DNA of 64,000 nucleotides from Trichodesmium sp002260545 (GCF_050016015.1 NZ_JBNHEQ010000337.1:1-64000); one strand, 5' to 3'; shown: positions 10,752-20,312, counted from the first letter of the stretch. Notes: a model not told the origin generated them from the letters alone. Made by a program: numbers and translations.

Positions 10752-11246
10752 ATGAATAGAAATCAACTTAAAAAAACGATATTATTTTTAGGAGTATTGT
10801 TTTCATTAGCAGGGATGCAGAAAACCACCCCAGTTTTATCCCAAGATTTACAATTGACACCTATATTTGAAGATGTTAATTTGTATCCAAAATCTCCTCA
10901 AAACCGAATGATTATTAGAGGGTTAAGTGGAGGACCTATATCTGCCAAAGAAACAACAGGCAGAGAAAACACTGTAACAGGACCATGTGTAGGTTTTATT
11001 GATAAAGAACCAGATCATAGAATAATTTTAAATGGCTTTTTTGAATCTCTGAAACTTGAGGTTAAAAGTAGTGAAGATACAACTTTAGTCATTAGAGGTC
11101 CTGGAGGTAGTTGGTGTAATGATGACTTTGAAGGAAAAAATCCAGGAATTATCGGTCAATGGTTTTCAGGTACTTATGAAATTTGGATAGGTTCTTACCA
11201 AAGAAATAAATATTATCCTTATGTAATTAAAATTACTCAAGAATAA
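10752..11246 (+). CDS. Small secreted protein of unknown function
   Basis: Protein of 164 aa with a classic signal peptide (basic MNRNQLKKTI, hydrophobic core to about residue 22, likely cleavage near VLSQ). The mature part is probably an all-beta domain: RMIIRGLSGGPISAKE, then GPCVGFIDKEPDHRIILNG, VIRGPGGSWCNDDFEGKNPG, GTYEIWIGSYQ. Two Cys residues could form a disulfide. It resembles periplasmic pre-peptidase-like beta-sandwich domains of cyanobacteria, but I cannot name the family. It stands alone between gltX and a repeat protein on the other strand. Confidence 0.7.
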   Translation: MNRNQLKKTILFLGVLFSLAGMQKTTPVLSQDLQLTPIFEDVNLYPKSPQNRMIIRGLSGGPISAKETTGRENTVTGPCVGFIDKEPDHRIILNGFFESLKLEVKSSEDTTLVIRGPGGSWCNDDFEGKNPGIIGQWFSGTYEIWIGSYQRNKYYPYVIKITQE

Positions 11247-11271
11247 GAAGCTCATATAATAAAATATTGTT

Positions 11272-11299
11272 GTAGGGATGTTTCATGGAACATCCCTAT
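11272..11299. repeat. GTAGGG-type palindrome
   Basis: GTAGGGATGTTTCA followed by its near-exact complement, 28 bp, right after the secreted-protein gene. Could act as a bidirectional terminator for the convergent genes. Confidence 0.6.
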
Positions 11300-11322
11300 T
11301 ATGGCATCTATTTCCCTGTTTT

Positions 11323-12546
11323 CTATTCCCTTATTGATGGTAATTTTCTTGCAGATGGCATAGAATTATGAGGATTTTGTACTATTGGTTGGGTTGTGAT
11401 TGGTATGAGATGAGGATTTGCGCTCGTCGGTTGTAGTTTTGGTGTGGGTCTTACAAGATCAGGATTTTTCACTATTGGTTGCGATGCAGGTGGAACAGGA
11501 TGGGGATTTTTGATCGTAGGTTGAGGTCGCGGTATAATGGGATTGACCGATGTAGGTGCAACAGGTTGAGGTGGAACATTTGTTAACATTGGTTGAGGTC
11601 GCGGTCTGATAGGATTGACTGGTGCAGGTGCCACAGGTTGAGGTGGAACATTTGTTAACATTGGTTGAGGTCGCGGTATAATGGGATTGACCGATGTAGG
11701 TGCAACAGGTTGAGGTGGAACATTTGTTAACATTGGTTGAGGTCGCGGTCTGATAGGATTGACTGGTGCAGGTGCCACAGGTTGAGGTGGAACATTTGTT
11801 AACATTGGTTGAGGTCGCGGTATAATGGGATTGACCGATGTAGGTGCAACAGGTTGAGGTGGAACATTTGTTAACATTGGTTGAGGTCGCGGTCTGATAG
11901 GATTGACTGGTGCAGGTNNNNNNNNNNNNNNNNNNNNNNNNNNNNNNNNNNNNNNNNNNNNNNNNNNNNNNNNNNNNNNNNNNNNNNNNNNNNNNNNNNN
12001 NNNNNNNNNNNNNNNNNCATTTGTTAACATTGGTTGAGGTCGCGGTCTGATAGGATTGACTGGTGCAGGTGCAACAGGTTGAGGTGGAACATTTGTTAAC
12101 ATTGGTTGAGGTCGCGGTCTGATAGGATTGACTGGTGCAGGTAGTTGGGTGTTGTTAACTTGTTCAATTCCGAATTTATTATTAGTGTTAGTAGTTTTCC
12201 ATTGATTAGGAAAATTTGCTCCTTGATGTTTGGTTGGAACAACATTGAAAGAACTTTGCAACTGGGAATTTTGAGAAGTATTAATCCCTCGATTTTGGGA
12301 GAGAATAACATGATTACTAGGATTTAACTCTAAGTTATTTTTATTGACATTATAACTTTGTTGTGATATGTTTTGAGTAGATACTTGAAGTGTATTTACT
12401 AGGGATAAATTATCTCTATTTTGACTAATAGCAAAACTAGCTCTCGATTGAACTAATGTACCAATGGTGTATGTTGTCGCAATTAGAGGAACTGCTCCTA
12501 GTAAAACCTTAAATCTGGCAAGGACTGATTTTAATAAAATTCTCAT
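11323..12546 (-). CDS. Exported proline-rich tandem-repeat protein (interrupted by gap)
   Basis: The N-terminus (MRILLKSVLARFKVLLGAVPLIATTY) has a basic start and hydrophobic stretch that can serve as a signal peptide or anchor. An Asn/Gln-rich region of about 120 residues follows, then 24-residue repeats of two alternating kinds: APVNPIRPRPQPMLTNVPP and TSVNPIIPRPQPMLTNVPP. The C-terminus uses shorter PxxKNP variants (QPIVKNPDLVRP). A 100-N gap falls in the array but the frame is kept on both sides. Proline-rich repeats of this type suit an extended wall- or envelope-spanning segment; no catalytic domain is visible. Function unknown. Confidence 0.7.
   Translation of the reverse strand: MRILLKSVLARFKVLLGAVPLIATTYTIGTLVQSRASFAISQNRDNLSLVNTLQVSTQNISQQSYNVNKNNLELNPSNHVILSQNRGINTSQNSQLQSSFNVVPTKHQGANFPNQWKTTNTNNKFGIEQVNNTQLPAPVNPIRPRPQPMLTNVPPQPVAPAPVNPIRPRPQPMLTNXXXXXXXXXXXXXXXXXXXXXXXXXXXXXXXXXXPAPVNPIRPRPQPMLTNVPPQPVAPTSVNPIIPRPQPMLTNVPPQPVAPAPVNPIRPRPQPMLTNVPPQPVAPTSVNPIIPRPQPMLTNVPPQPVAPAPVNPIRPRPQPMLTNVPPQPVAPTSVNPIIPRPQPTIKNPHPVPPASQPIVKNPDLVRPTPKLQPTSANPHLIPITTQPIVQNPHNSMPSARKLPSIRE
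11530..12140 (-). repeat. 72-bp tandem repeats with an A-B alternating higher order
   Basis: Copies read alternately NPIRP and NPIIP with coordinated upstream differences (APV against TSV), so the real repeating unit on the gap-proximal side is 144 bp. Contains the assembly gap. Confidence 0.85.
11918..12017. other. Assembly gap (100 N) inside Pro-rich repeats
   Basis: Exactly 100 N inside the 72-bp repeat array; the true length is unknown. Confidence 0.99.
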
Positions 12547-12765
12547 ACTACCTATAAACCTTATACTACTGAGTAAAGGTGACTACACTTAAAACTATTG
12601 GTATTTAGTATAACATCTTATTTATAGCAGTAACTTAATGTTAAAATTAATTTTTGTAATTCTGTAGCTGAATCATGCCTATCAGCATTATCAATTATAA
12701 GTTAGTTAATTAGTTAAAATTTACTCACTTATAATTGAAGCAAAAATCATACTCATATAGATTCT

Positions 12766-15540
12766 ATGTTTGCTTTAATGAATACTTGTATCTGGGTGTT
12801 GGATCAAACAGGATGCTTTCTAGAAAGTATTCCAGTAGATAGGGAAGCATCCTTTTCAGAGGATAACCCCCTGAAATTTAAGATCCGTGACATTCTTGAA
12901 GATACTCAGAAAAATATTTTGAGTAATCATATTAAAACTTGTTTAAAAACAAATCGTCAAGTAGAAATTGAACACAAATGTCAAATAGGAGAAGAACAGG
13001 TTAAATTTAACACCAGTATCTATCCAATTAATCAAGAAAAAGTTATATTAATTCCCCATGATATTCAAGTTATTAATTCCAATCATAAATTACAAGAATC
13101 CCAATCATTAGAAATTTCCGAAGCAGACGAGCGATTACAAACACTTTTAGAAGCAATACCAGGGTTAGTTTCTTGGATTAGTTCAGATTTACATTATTTA
13201 GGAGTTAATAGACATTTAGCTAAAATATTCAACATGGCTCCTGAAGAGTTTATTGGTAAACATATCGGCTTTTTGAATGGAGATGATGCAGACTTTACTA
13301 AATTTGTTCGCAATTTTTTTGCCAGTAATATCACAGTTACTGTGTATGAAATGAGTTTACCTGTAGGTCAATATCTCATAGTTGCTCAAAAATATAACCA
13401 GGGTCAAGCAGCGTGTAATGTCGGAATTGATATTACTGAACTTAGGGAAACAGAAACAGCTCTAGCACTGACAGGTAAAGCCATAGAAAGTAGCAGTGAA
13501 GCAATTAGTATGACTGATGCTGATGGCAATCATATTTTTCAAAATCGAGCATTTACTCAACTTTTTGACTATCAAAATGTAGCACAAGTAAATGCTATTG
13601 GTGGGTTACTAAGTTTGATAGTAGATAACAGAGTAGCTAAAAAAATATTTGACAGGATGATGAGTGGAAGTGCATGGAATGGTGAAATTACTTGTCGAAG
13701 TCGTAGAGGTCAAATCATCCAGATTTTGATGCGGATAGATGTCATCAGAGATGCCACAGATAAAATTACTGGGTTTGTTGCTGTCAGCACAGATATTACC
13801 GAACGTAAGCAAGCAGAGAAACAAATGCAGGAAAATGAACGAAGATTCCGATCGCTAATCGAAAATAGCACAGATATTATCCAGATTTTAGACAGTAATG
13901 GCATTTATCAATATGTTAGTCCCTCCCAAGAACGAATTTTAGGTTACACTTCAGAAGAATTAATTGGCAAATCTGTATTAGAGTTGATTCACCCCAACGA
14001 TAGCTGGTGGATGGAACAGGTACTAGAGGCAGTGAAAGAAGATCCGAAAACACGCCGGGGGTTAGATGAATATAAAATCTGCCATAAAAACGGTACTTGG
14101 TGTGTATTTGAAGCTGTGGTAATGAATTTACTTGATGATGAATCAGTTCAGGGAATTGTAATTAACTGTCATGATATAACAGAAAAAAAATCTGTAGAGG
14201 AGAAACTACTACGTCAATCTTTGTATGATAGCCTGACAGACTTGCCAAATAGAGCGTTATTAATGGATAGACTACAGCAAGCATTGGCACACACATACAG
14301 AAATCATTTTGATTTGTTTGCTGTACTTACGATTAATTTAGATCGATTTAAGATCATTAATGAAAGTCACGGTCACTCTATGGGAGACAAACTCCTAATT
14401 GAAATTGCTCAACGAATCAAAATTTGTTTACGAGCGGCAGATACGGTAGCACGAATAGGTAGTGATGAGTTTGTTATTCTCTTAGAAAGAATTCACGATC
14501 AAGAAGATGCCATTGGTTTAGCAAAGTTGATACAAACAGCGATCGCTCAACCTCTAGAATTAGAGGGTCATAAACTCTTTATTACTGCTAGTATAGGTAT
14601 TGCCATAGGTTCTCATCATTATAAATGGGCAGGGGATCTACTGCGAGATGCTAATATTGCGATGGATCAAGCCAAAGCGCAAAACCAAGGAAGTTATCTG
14701 GTATTCACCAGTGCCATGCACAGCTACGTTACAGAAATGATGCAGTTAGAGCGTGACTTACGCCAAACTGTGGAGATGCTAGAAGAATTTGTTTGCCCCA
14801 CTGCCAACACTTTTTTACTCAACTATCAACCAATTATCTCTCTATCTACAGGCAACTTAGTAGGGTTTGAAGCTTTAGCGCGGTGGCGACATTCTGAACG
14901 CGGTATGGTTCCTCCGGTCAAGTTTATTCCTATTGCAGAAGAAACAGGTTTGATTATTCCTCTTGGTCAGTGGATATTTTGGGAAGCTTGTCGTCAACTA
15001 CAAGAATGGCAGCAAATTTATTCTCAAACTAACCTGACTATAGCTGTTAATATTTCTGGGAAACAGTTTTCCCAATCTAACTTGATTGTTCAAATTCAAC
15101 GTATTTTGCAAAAGACAGGTATCAATCCTCAAGGATTAAAAATAGAAATCACAGAAAGTGTGGTTATGGATAATGCTGAGTCTGCTACTAAAGTTTTATC
15201 TCATCTACGGGATTTAGGAATGCAGTTAAGTGTTGATGATTTTGGTACAGGATATTCATCTCTAAGTTATTTGCATCGTTTCCCTATTAATACTCTGAAA
15301 ATTGATAAATCTTTTGTGACAAATATGGGAGTTAATGGGGAAAATTATGAGATTGTGCGAGCTATTATTACATTAGCTCATAGTTTAGGATTGGATGTGG
15401 TAGCAGAGGGAATAGAAACTGAGGCACAGTTGGCTCAACTGAAAGATTTAGGATGTGAATATGGTCAAGGATATTTGTTTTCTAGACCTGTAGATGTGAC
15501 AGCAGCAACAGCATTATTGGGTCATAATTTTTATTCTTAA
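12766..15540 (+). CDS. PAS-GGDEF-EAL cyclic-di-GMP protein
   Basis: Soluble c-di-GMP turnover protein of 924 aa. PAS-like sensor modules occupy roughly residues 125-465; the last two end in DITERK and DITEKK linkers. The GGDEF domain starts near 480 (YDSLTDLPNRALLMDRL). Its signature is GSDEF (about 564-568), with Ser for the second Gly, and an intact product-inhibition site RAAD lies just before it. The EAL domain (about 670-915) looks fully active: EALARWRH near 700, NISGKQFSQ, EITESVVMD, DDFGTGYSSLSYL, KIDKSFV, VAEGIET and GQGYLFSRP. The protein is therefore likely a phosphodiesterase, with a GGDEF domain that may be active or act as a GTP sensor. Such proteins control motility and biofilm. 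No membrane segment is seen. Confidence 0.92.
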   Translation: MFALMNTCIWVLDQTGCFLESIPVDREASFSEDNPLKFKIRDILEDTQKNILSNHIKTCLKTNRQVEIEHKCQIGEEQVKFNTSIYPINQEKVILIPHDIQVINSNHKLQESQSLEISEADERLQTLLEAIPGLVSWISSDLHYLGVNRHLAKIFNMAPEEFIGKHIGFLNGDDADFTKFVRNFFASNITVTVYEMSLPVGQYLIVAQKYNQGQAACNVGIDITELRETETALALTGKAIESSSEAISMTDADGNHIFQNRAFTQLFDYQNVAQVNAIGGLLSLIVDNRVAKKIFDRMMSGSAWNGEITCRSRRGQIIQILMRIDVIRDATDKITGFVAVSTDITERKQAEKQMQENERRFRSLIENSTDIIQILDSNGIYQYVSPSQERILGYTSEELIGKSVLELIHPNDSWWMEQVLEAVKEDPKTRRGLDEYKICHKNGTWCVFEAVVMNLLDDESVQGIVINCHDITEKKSVEEKLLRQSLYDSLTDLPNRALLMDRLQQALAHTYRNHFDLFAVLTINLDRFKIINESHGHSMGDKLLIEIAQRIKICLRAADTVARIGSDEFVILLERIHDQEDAIGLAKLIQTAIAQPLELEGHKLFITASIGIAIGSHHYKWAGDLLRDANIAMDQAKAQNQGSYLVFTSAMHSYVTEMMQLERDLRQTVEMLEEFVCPTANTFLLNYQPIISLSTGNLVGFEALARWRHSERGMVPPVKFIPIAEETGLIIPLGQWIFWEACRQLQEWQQIYSQTNLTIAVNISGKQFSQSNLIVQIQRILQKTGINPQGLKIEITESVVMDNAESATKVLSHLRDLGMQLSVDDFGTGYSSLSYLHRFPINTLKIDKSFVTNMGVNGENYEIVRAIITLAHSLGLDVVAEGIETEAQLAQLKDLGCEYGQGYLFSRPVDVTAATALLGHNFYS

Positions 15541-15672
15541 TTGAAAAAGAGCTTGATTCCAGTTATCAGTTATAAGTTAACAGTTATCAGTACCTATGGC
15601 TTTAGCTGGAGGCTTGAGACCTTATTTCTTAGTCAAACCATAAACCGGTTTTTTTGGAGTTTGACAAGATAA

Positions 15673-16740
15673 CTATTGTAATAAGCGATCGCCAGACTCT
15701 ACATCAAACCAATGAATCTGTTTAGTAGGTAATTCTAAAGTTACTAACTCACCCCAAGTTAGGTCATAAGGAACTATAACTTTGATATTTTCTGCTGAAT
15801 TTTCTACCTGTAAAATTAATAATTTTTCCTTACCTAAATCTTCTACTAAAACTACCTTTCCTTTAATAGTAATTCCCAAATTTTCAGCACGAGAAAAACG
15901 CACATCTTCCGGTCTAATACCCATAATTATTTGTTTTTTTCGAGTCGAAAAATCTGGCAAATAAATTTTACAATCTCCTAAAATTGCATAATTTTCTTCA
16001 CATTTAAGAGTCAATAAATTCATTTGCGGACTACCCACAAAACCAGCAACAAATTTATTTGCTGGAGAACTATAAATTTGATGGGGAGCATCAAGTTGTT
16101 GTAAATAACCATCAGATAAAATTGCTACTTTACTTGATAAAGTCATTGCTTCTGTTTGGTCGTGAGTAACATAAACTACGGGTTTTTGTTGAGCATTAAA
16201 TAACTGTTTTAATTCTGCTCGTACCTGTTCCCGCAATAAGGCATCTAAATTACTTAGAGGTTCATCTAACAAAAATACCTCTGGGTTTCGTACTAATGAA
16301 CGAGCTAATGCTACCCGTTGTCTTTGTCCTCCAGACATTTCTTTGGGTTTGCGAGCTAGTAAGTTGACTAAATCTAATTTTTGGGCGACATCATTGACTC
16401 GTTGTTGAATTTCATCTGGGGGTATTTTGCGGAGTTTCAGGGAAGCAGAAATATTTTCAAAGACTGTCATGTGAGGATAGAGAGCATAACTTTGAAATAC
16501 CATTGCAATGTTTCGATCGCCCGGTGGTATATTTGTGACATCGCGATCGCCAATTATTACTCTACCCTGAGTAGGTGTTTCTAAACCTGCAATGAGTCGT
16601 AGTAGGGTTGATTTTCCGCATCCAGAAGGTCCTAATAAGGTTAAAAATTCTCCTTCTTCAACTTCAATATTTATGTCTTTAACGGGAATAACATTAGGAG
16701 TAAATTGTTTTCTGAGATTTTTTAATTGCAGTTTTGCCAT
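15673..16740 (-). CDS. Sugar ABC transporter ATP-binding protein (MalK/UgpC type)
   Basis: ATPase subunit of 355 aa. Walker A GPSGCGKST, signature MSGGQRQRVALARSL, Walker B VFLLDEPLSNLD and H-loop VTHDQTEAMTL are all present. The C-terminal third is a TOBE/MalK-type regulatory domain with MGIRPEDVRF. CUT1-family ATPases of this type energise sugar or glucosylglycerol import. It is probably the partner of the permeases and binding protein at 20382-25226, which lie on the same strand about 3.6 kb upstream in the transcription sense, but they are separated by a plus-strand gene and a CRISPR array. In cyanobacteria such an ATPase often serves several transporters. Confidence 0.93.
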   Translation of the reverse strand: MAKLQLKNLRKQFTPNVIPVKDINIEVEEGEFLTLLGPSGCGKSTLLRLIAGLETPTQGRVIIGDRDVTNIPPGDRNIAMVFQSYALYPHMTVFENISASLKLRKIPPDEIQQRVNDVAQKLDLVNLLARKPKEMSGGQRQRVALARSLVRNPEVFLLDEPLSNLDALLREQVRAELKQLFNAQQKPVVYVTHDQTEAMTLSSKVAILSDGYLQQLDAPHQIYSSPANKFVAGFVGSPQMNLLTLKCEENYAILGDCKIYLPDFSTRKKQIIMGIRPEDVRFSRAENLGITIKGKVVLVEDLGKEKLLILQVENSAENIKVIVPYDLTWGELVTLELPTKQIHWFDVESGDRLLQ

Positions 16741-17687
16741 AATTTTTAATTGTTTCTTTATTGTTTAGAACTTACACAGATAATTTAATGCTTGATATTG
16801 CAAATTTTAGTTCATAAATCATAAGGTATTCAACCAGACATAGTATAATACCATTTCTCAAAAACTTTTCTACATTTGATTGAGTAGGGGAGTAGGGGAG
16901 TGTAGGGACGTTGCATAAGGGCGTCCGTACGGGAGAAGTAAAAATAGAGATAATCAAAGATTAAATTGTCTCAAATCAGCAAAAAGGTAATTATTCAAAG
17001 GTAATTACTTAATGACTGAAGTATTAATCAAGTATAGCATTACTTTTGGGAATTGGTATAATACAAAATTTGCTTACTTTGGAGAATAAGACTTGACCAT
17101 CAGTATTGTTCATTAATTGATAATTGATAATTGATAATTACCTCTGGTTAAAACCATCAGATTGAAGATAAGGAAATATCCTAGCACTTTTTTTCCCCTA
17201 TCCAAGGGCAGGCTTCAAGGCGCGAATTATTTAATTATTAATAATTAATAATTCGGTAAAAACTCCAAGTAGGTTTTGGGTTTGGTGACCAAACCCCTAC
17301 GAGGCATGAATTTTACCAATACTACCAGATTTGATATATTACTTCTATTTTTTGTATCTTTTCAGTTATATTAGAGGTTAAATGTATCAGGAAATATAAA
17401 AAAAGAAGATAGGGAATAGGGAACAGGGAATAGGAAACAGGGAATAGGGAATAGGGAATAGGGAATAGGGAATAGGCAAAAAAACAATTATTTGTTATCA
17501 AGAAATTCACAACTAACTGATTGAGTATGAATAGTCACCTACTCCCTCTGTAGAGTTATTTCAATCCCTTGCCTTATTCAAGCTTTAAGATTGAATTCTG
17601 AAACTTTTTGCTTAATACTTATTTTACAAACAGTCTCTTAAACTCAAGTTTATTTGTCTAATTTTAGTTAAAAACAACTCTTAAATA
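16741..17687. other. Repeat-rich spacer without genes
   Basis: About 950 bp. It carries a degenerate GTAGGGACGTTGCA palindrome (16897-16930) after an octamer run, AATTGATAATTG repeats near 17115-17140, a GGGTTTGGTGACCAAACCC palindrome near 17278-17300, and a GGGAATAG heptamer array (17405-17474). No credible coding frame. Confidence 0.6.
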
Positions 17688-18470
17688 ATGATTCCAACAA
17701 ATTTGTTTATTTTAGGTATAGGTGGTCTTTTTGCGGGTATTCTAGCTGGATTTTTAGGAATTGGCGGTGGTACGGTTATGGTACCTCTATTAGTGGCTTT
17801 GGGATATGAACCTATACAAGCAGTTGCAACTAGCGCTTTAGCTATTGTAATTACAGCAAGTTCCGGTACTCTACAAAATTGGCGAATGGGTTACATTAAA
17901 CCTAAAAGAGTTATTTTGTTGGCATTACCAGCATTATTCGCTGCTCAAGTTGGAGTTTATTTGGCGGAACAATTTTCCTCTACTTTATTATTATTGGGTT
18001 TTGGTTTATTAATGTTAGTTAATATTTATCTATTCGAGTTTCGCAAGGGTGTTATAGCTAAACAAAAAGATGCTGAAAATAATGGTGAAAAACAGGAATG
18101 GGGAAATCCTACTATTGCTAGAATTATTACTGGGGGAACTGGAGGGTTATTAGCTGGTTTATTTGGGGTTGGTGGTGGGGTAATTATGGTACCTCTGCAA
18201 ATTCTTTTACTGGGGGAACCTATTAAAGTTGCTATTCAAACAAGTCTGGGTGTAATTGTTGTTACTTCTATTTCTGCTAGTTTCGGTCATTATTTGAATG
18301 GTAATATTGTATTTGTAGGAGGTTTGATTCTGGGTTTTGGGGGTTTGATCGGCGCTCAAATTAGCACTCGTTTTCTGCCGAAGTTGTCTAGTTCGGTTGT
18401 GACTTTTGCTTTTCGGACTTTGTTGGTAATTTTGGCCATTTATACATTTTGGAAAGCTTGGGACATTTAG
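17688..18470 (+). CDS. TauE/SafE family sulfite/anion exporter
   Basis: Integral membrane protein of 260 aa with about eight hydrophobic segments in two related halves. Each half holds the family's glycine-rich motif: GFLGIGGGTVMVPLLVALG in the first and GLFGVGGGVIMVPLQILL in the second. TauE/SafE proteins move sulfite, sulfoacetate or other small organosulfur anions across the cytoplasmic membrane; the substrate here is unknown. It sits between the ABC ATPase and the CRISPR leader, oriented opposite to the ABC genes. Confidence 0.9.
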   Translation: MIPTNLFILGIGGLFAGILAGFLGIGGGTVMVPLLVALGYEPIQAVATSALAIVITASSGTLQNWRMGYIKPKRVILLALPALFAAQVGVYLAEQFSSTLLLLGFGLLMLVNIYLFEFRKGVIAKQKDAENNGEKQEWGNPTIARIITGGTGGLLAGLFGVGGGVIMVPLQILLLGEPIKVAIQTSLGVIVVTSISASFGHYLNGNIVFVGGLILGFGGLIGAQISTRFLPKLSSSVVTFAFRTLLVILAIYTFWKAWDI

Positions 18471-18814
18471 AATTTAGAATTTAGAATTTAGAATGCAGAA
18501 TTTTAGAAGATATTCCAAAGTCGGCCATTTTTTGAATTGTAGGGCCAATAAAATTAGGCTATTTTGCGCGGATGGGTAGCTGTAGAAGAGAGGAGGTGAA
18601 AAAAAATGGCTGAGGTTAAGTATGGGGAAGGGTTTGAGCTAGGAAAGGGTATGAAGGGGATTCGCGCATTTTTGCAAACCCTTATGTGGCAATGGTTGTG
18701 GCGCTTTTTTGGGGATGCCTCTTGTCAAGCTGCGGTTGGAAATGCTATATTTAGTCTTGTCCCGCGCAAATGCACCTTGAAAATTAGATATGTCTTGGGT
18801 TCTACAACCCTGCT
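18471..18814 (+). promoter_or_regulatory. CRISPR array 1 leader (long, homologous to the array 2 leader)
   Basis: About 340 bp between tauE and the first repeat. It aligns with the inverted sequence 57244-57585 beside array 2: shared blocks include a GAATTTAGAATTTAGAA tract, TGCGCGGATGGGTAGCT, GAGAGGAGGTG, then a gap-free stretch of about 230 bp up to the repeat. It contains a Shine-Dalgarno plus ATG at 18606 opening an 80-codon frame that ends in repeat 1 at 18848. A hairpin GGGTT-CTAC-AACCC (18797-18810) lies four bases before the first repeat. This side is called the leader because the degenerate terminal repeat of array 2 lies at the opposite end. Confidence 0.85.
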
Positions 18815-18848
18815 GTTTAAACTAACTAAAATCCCTATTAGGGATTGA
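18606..18848 (+). other. Leader-embedded 80-codon open frame (doubtful gene)
   Basis: ATG preceded by GAGGAGGTG at good spacing. The frame runs through the leader into the first CRISPR repeat and stops at the TGA within GGGATTGAAAC. The equal-length partner at 57252 region (57210-57449) is about 70% identical at protein level. By my hand comparison, however, differences fall about equally on the three codon positions, which argues against protein selection. Treat as leader structure unless translation is shown. Confidence 0.3.
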
Positions 18849-20312
18849 AACTCTTGTATTAACTGGCATAAAAACGTCAACCAAAAGTTTAAACTAACTA
18901 AAATCCCTATTAGGGATTGAAACTTGATTATTCATCAGTTATTCTTGCAGAATATAGTTTGTTTAAACTAACTAAAATCCCTATTAGGGATTGAAACTTC
19001 CACATTTTTAATTTAGCAAATTGCAATACATCTAAGTTTAAACTAACTAAAATCCCTATTAGGGATTGAAACAGTAAACTCTACAGCGCGATCGCCAATA
19101 ATCTCCAGTTTAAACTAACTAAAATCCCTATTAGGGATTGAAACATACTTTTCTCATTCTCAGCAGCATATTTTCTTAAGTTTAAACTAACTAAAATCCC
19201 TATTAGGGATTGAAACAAAGCATAATTAGTACATATGGATATGCGGGAAAGGTTTAAACTAACTAAAATCCCTATTAGGGATTGAAACCCCAAAGTATAA
19301 TCAAAAGGAAAATTATCTATATAATCTGTTTAAACTAACTAAAATCCCTATTAGGGATTGAAACTTCCAATCCTTTTTTGAGCCAATCACTATACTTTGT
19401 TTAAACTAACTAAAATCCCTATTAGGGATTGAAACGATTGATATGGCAGCGGAGGATTGCCCATTTTTACCGTTTAAACTAACTAAAATCCCTATTAGGG
19501 ATTGAAACTTCACTACTTCCTGATTCTGCTACTATCCAAAGGTTTAAACTAACTAAAATCCCTATTAGGGATTGAAACCCAGAATTGGAGAAAAGTGGAT
19601 ATAAAGCTACTCGTTTAAACTAACTAAAATCCCTATTAGGGATTGAAACGTTGTACACATCAATTAGATTTTGTTGATTTTGTTCAGTTTAAACTAACTA
19701 AAATCCCTATTAGGGATTGAAACATACTTAGAAAGCTCATTGATTAAGTTGGGAGTAATATGTTTAAACTAACTAAAATCCCTATTAGGGATTGAAACTT
19801 AGTATGAGAGATATTGGCTTATGCCTAAACAGCGCAAGTTTAAACTAACTAAAATCCCTATTAGGGATTGAAACATAGATGAAGCCTCCATGATATCCGC
19901 CTCTGACTATGTTTAAACTAACTAAAATCCCTATTAGGGATTGAAACTTCAATTAACTCCTGTTCGTCCAAGGTAATACCAAGTTTAAACTAACTAAAAT
20001 CCCTATTAGGGATTGAAACTTGAGATGCAAAAGTTCCTATGGTCTCCTTTTTCAGGTTTAAACTAACTAAAATCCCTATTAGGGATTGAAACGTGTAAAA
20101 AGTTCCACTTGCTGGCGGGTACTCGGTAGTGTTTAAACTAACTAAAATCCCTATTAGGGATTGAAACAGGATCTTCTAACTCGGCAAAATCGTGAGTATG
20201 AAGTTTAAACTAACTAAAATCCCTATTAGGGATTGAAACATACTAGAAAAAACGTATCGCACGATCTATGCAAGAGTTTAAACTAACTAAAATCCCTATT
20301 AGGGATTGAAAC
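18815..20312 (+). CRISPR. CRISPR array 1: 21 repeats, 20 spacers
   Basis: A 37-bp repeat starting GTTTAAACTAACTAAAATCC and ending CTATTAGGGATTGAAAC occurs 21 times; all copies look identical to me. Spacers are 33-39 bp and all different. The repeat opens with the palindrome GTTTAAAC and has a hairpin-capable core AATCCCT/AGGGATT with a three-base loop. The expected crRNA 5' handle ends in GATTGAAAC, a 3' end typical of cyanobacterial type I and III repeats. The leader is on the left, so transcription is on the plus strand. No cas genes are in the window, so processing and interference proteins must come from elsewhere. The last repeat ends 69 bp from the convergent permease gene. Confidence 0.99.

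Noticed and set aside
17322..17510. Minus-strand frame reading SLFPIPYSLFPI
   Set aside because: Translation of the GGGAATAG heptamer array; the open frame is a property of the repeat's pyrimidine strand.
19081..19293. Minus-strand open frame with repeated SLIGILVSLN segments
   Set aside because: It is the translation of CRISPR repeats in array 1 and has no independent support.
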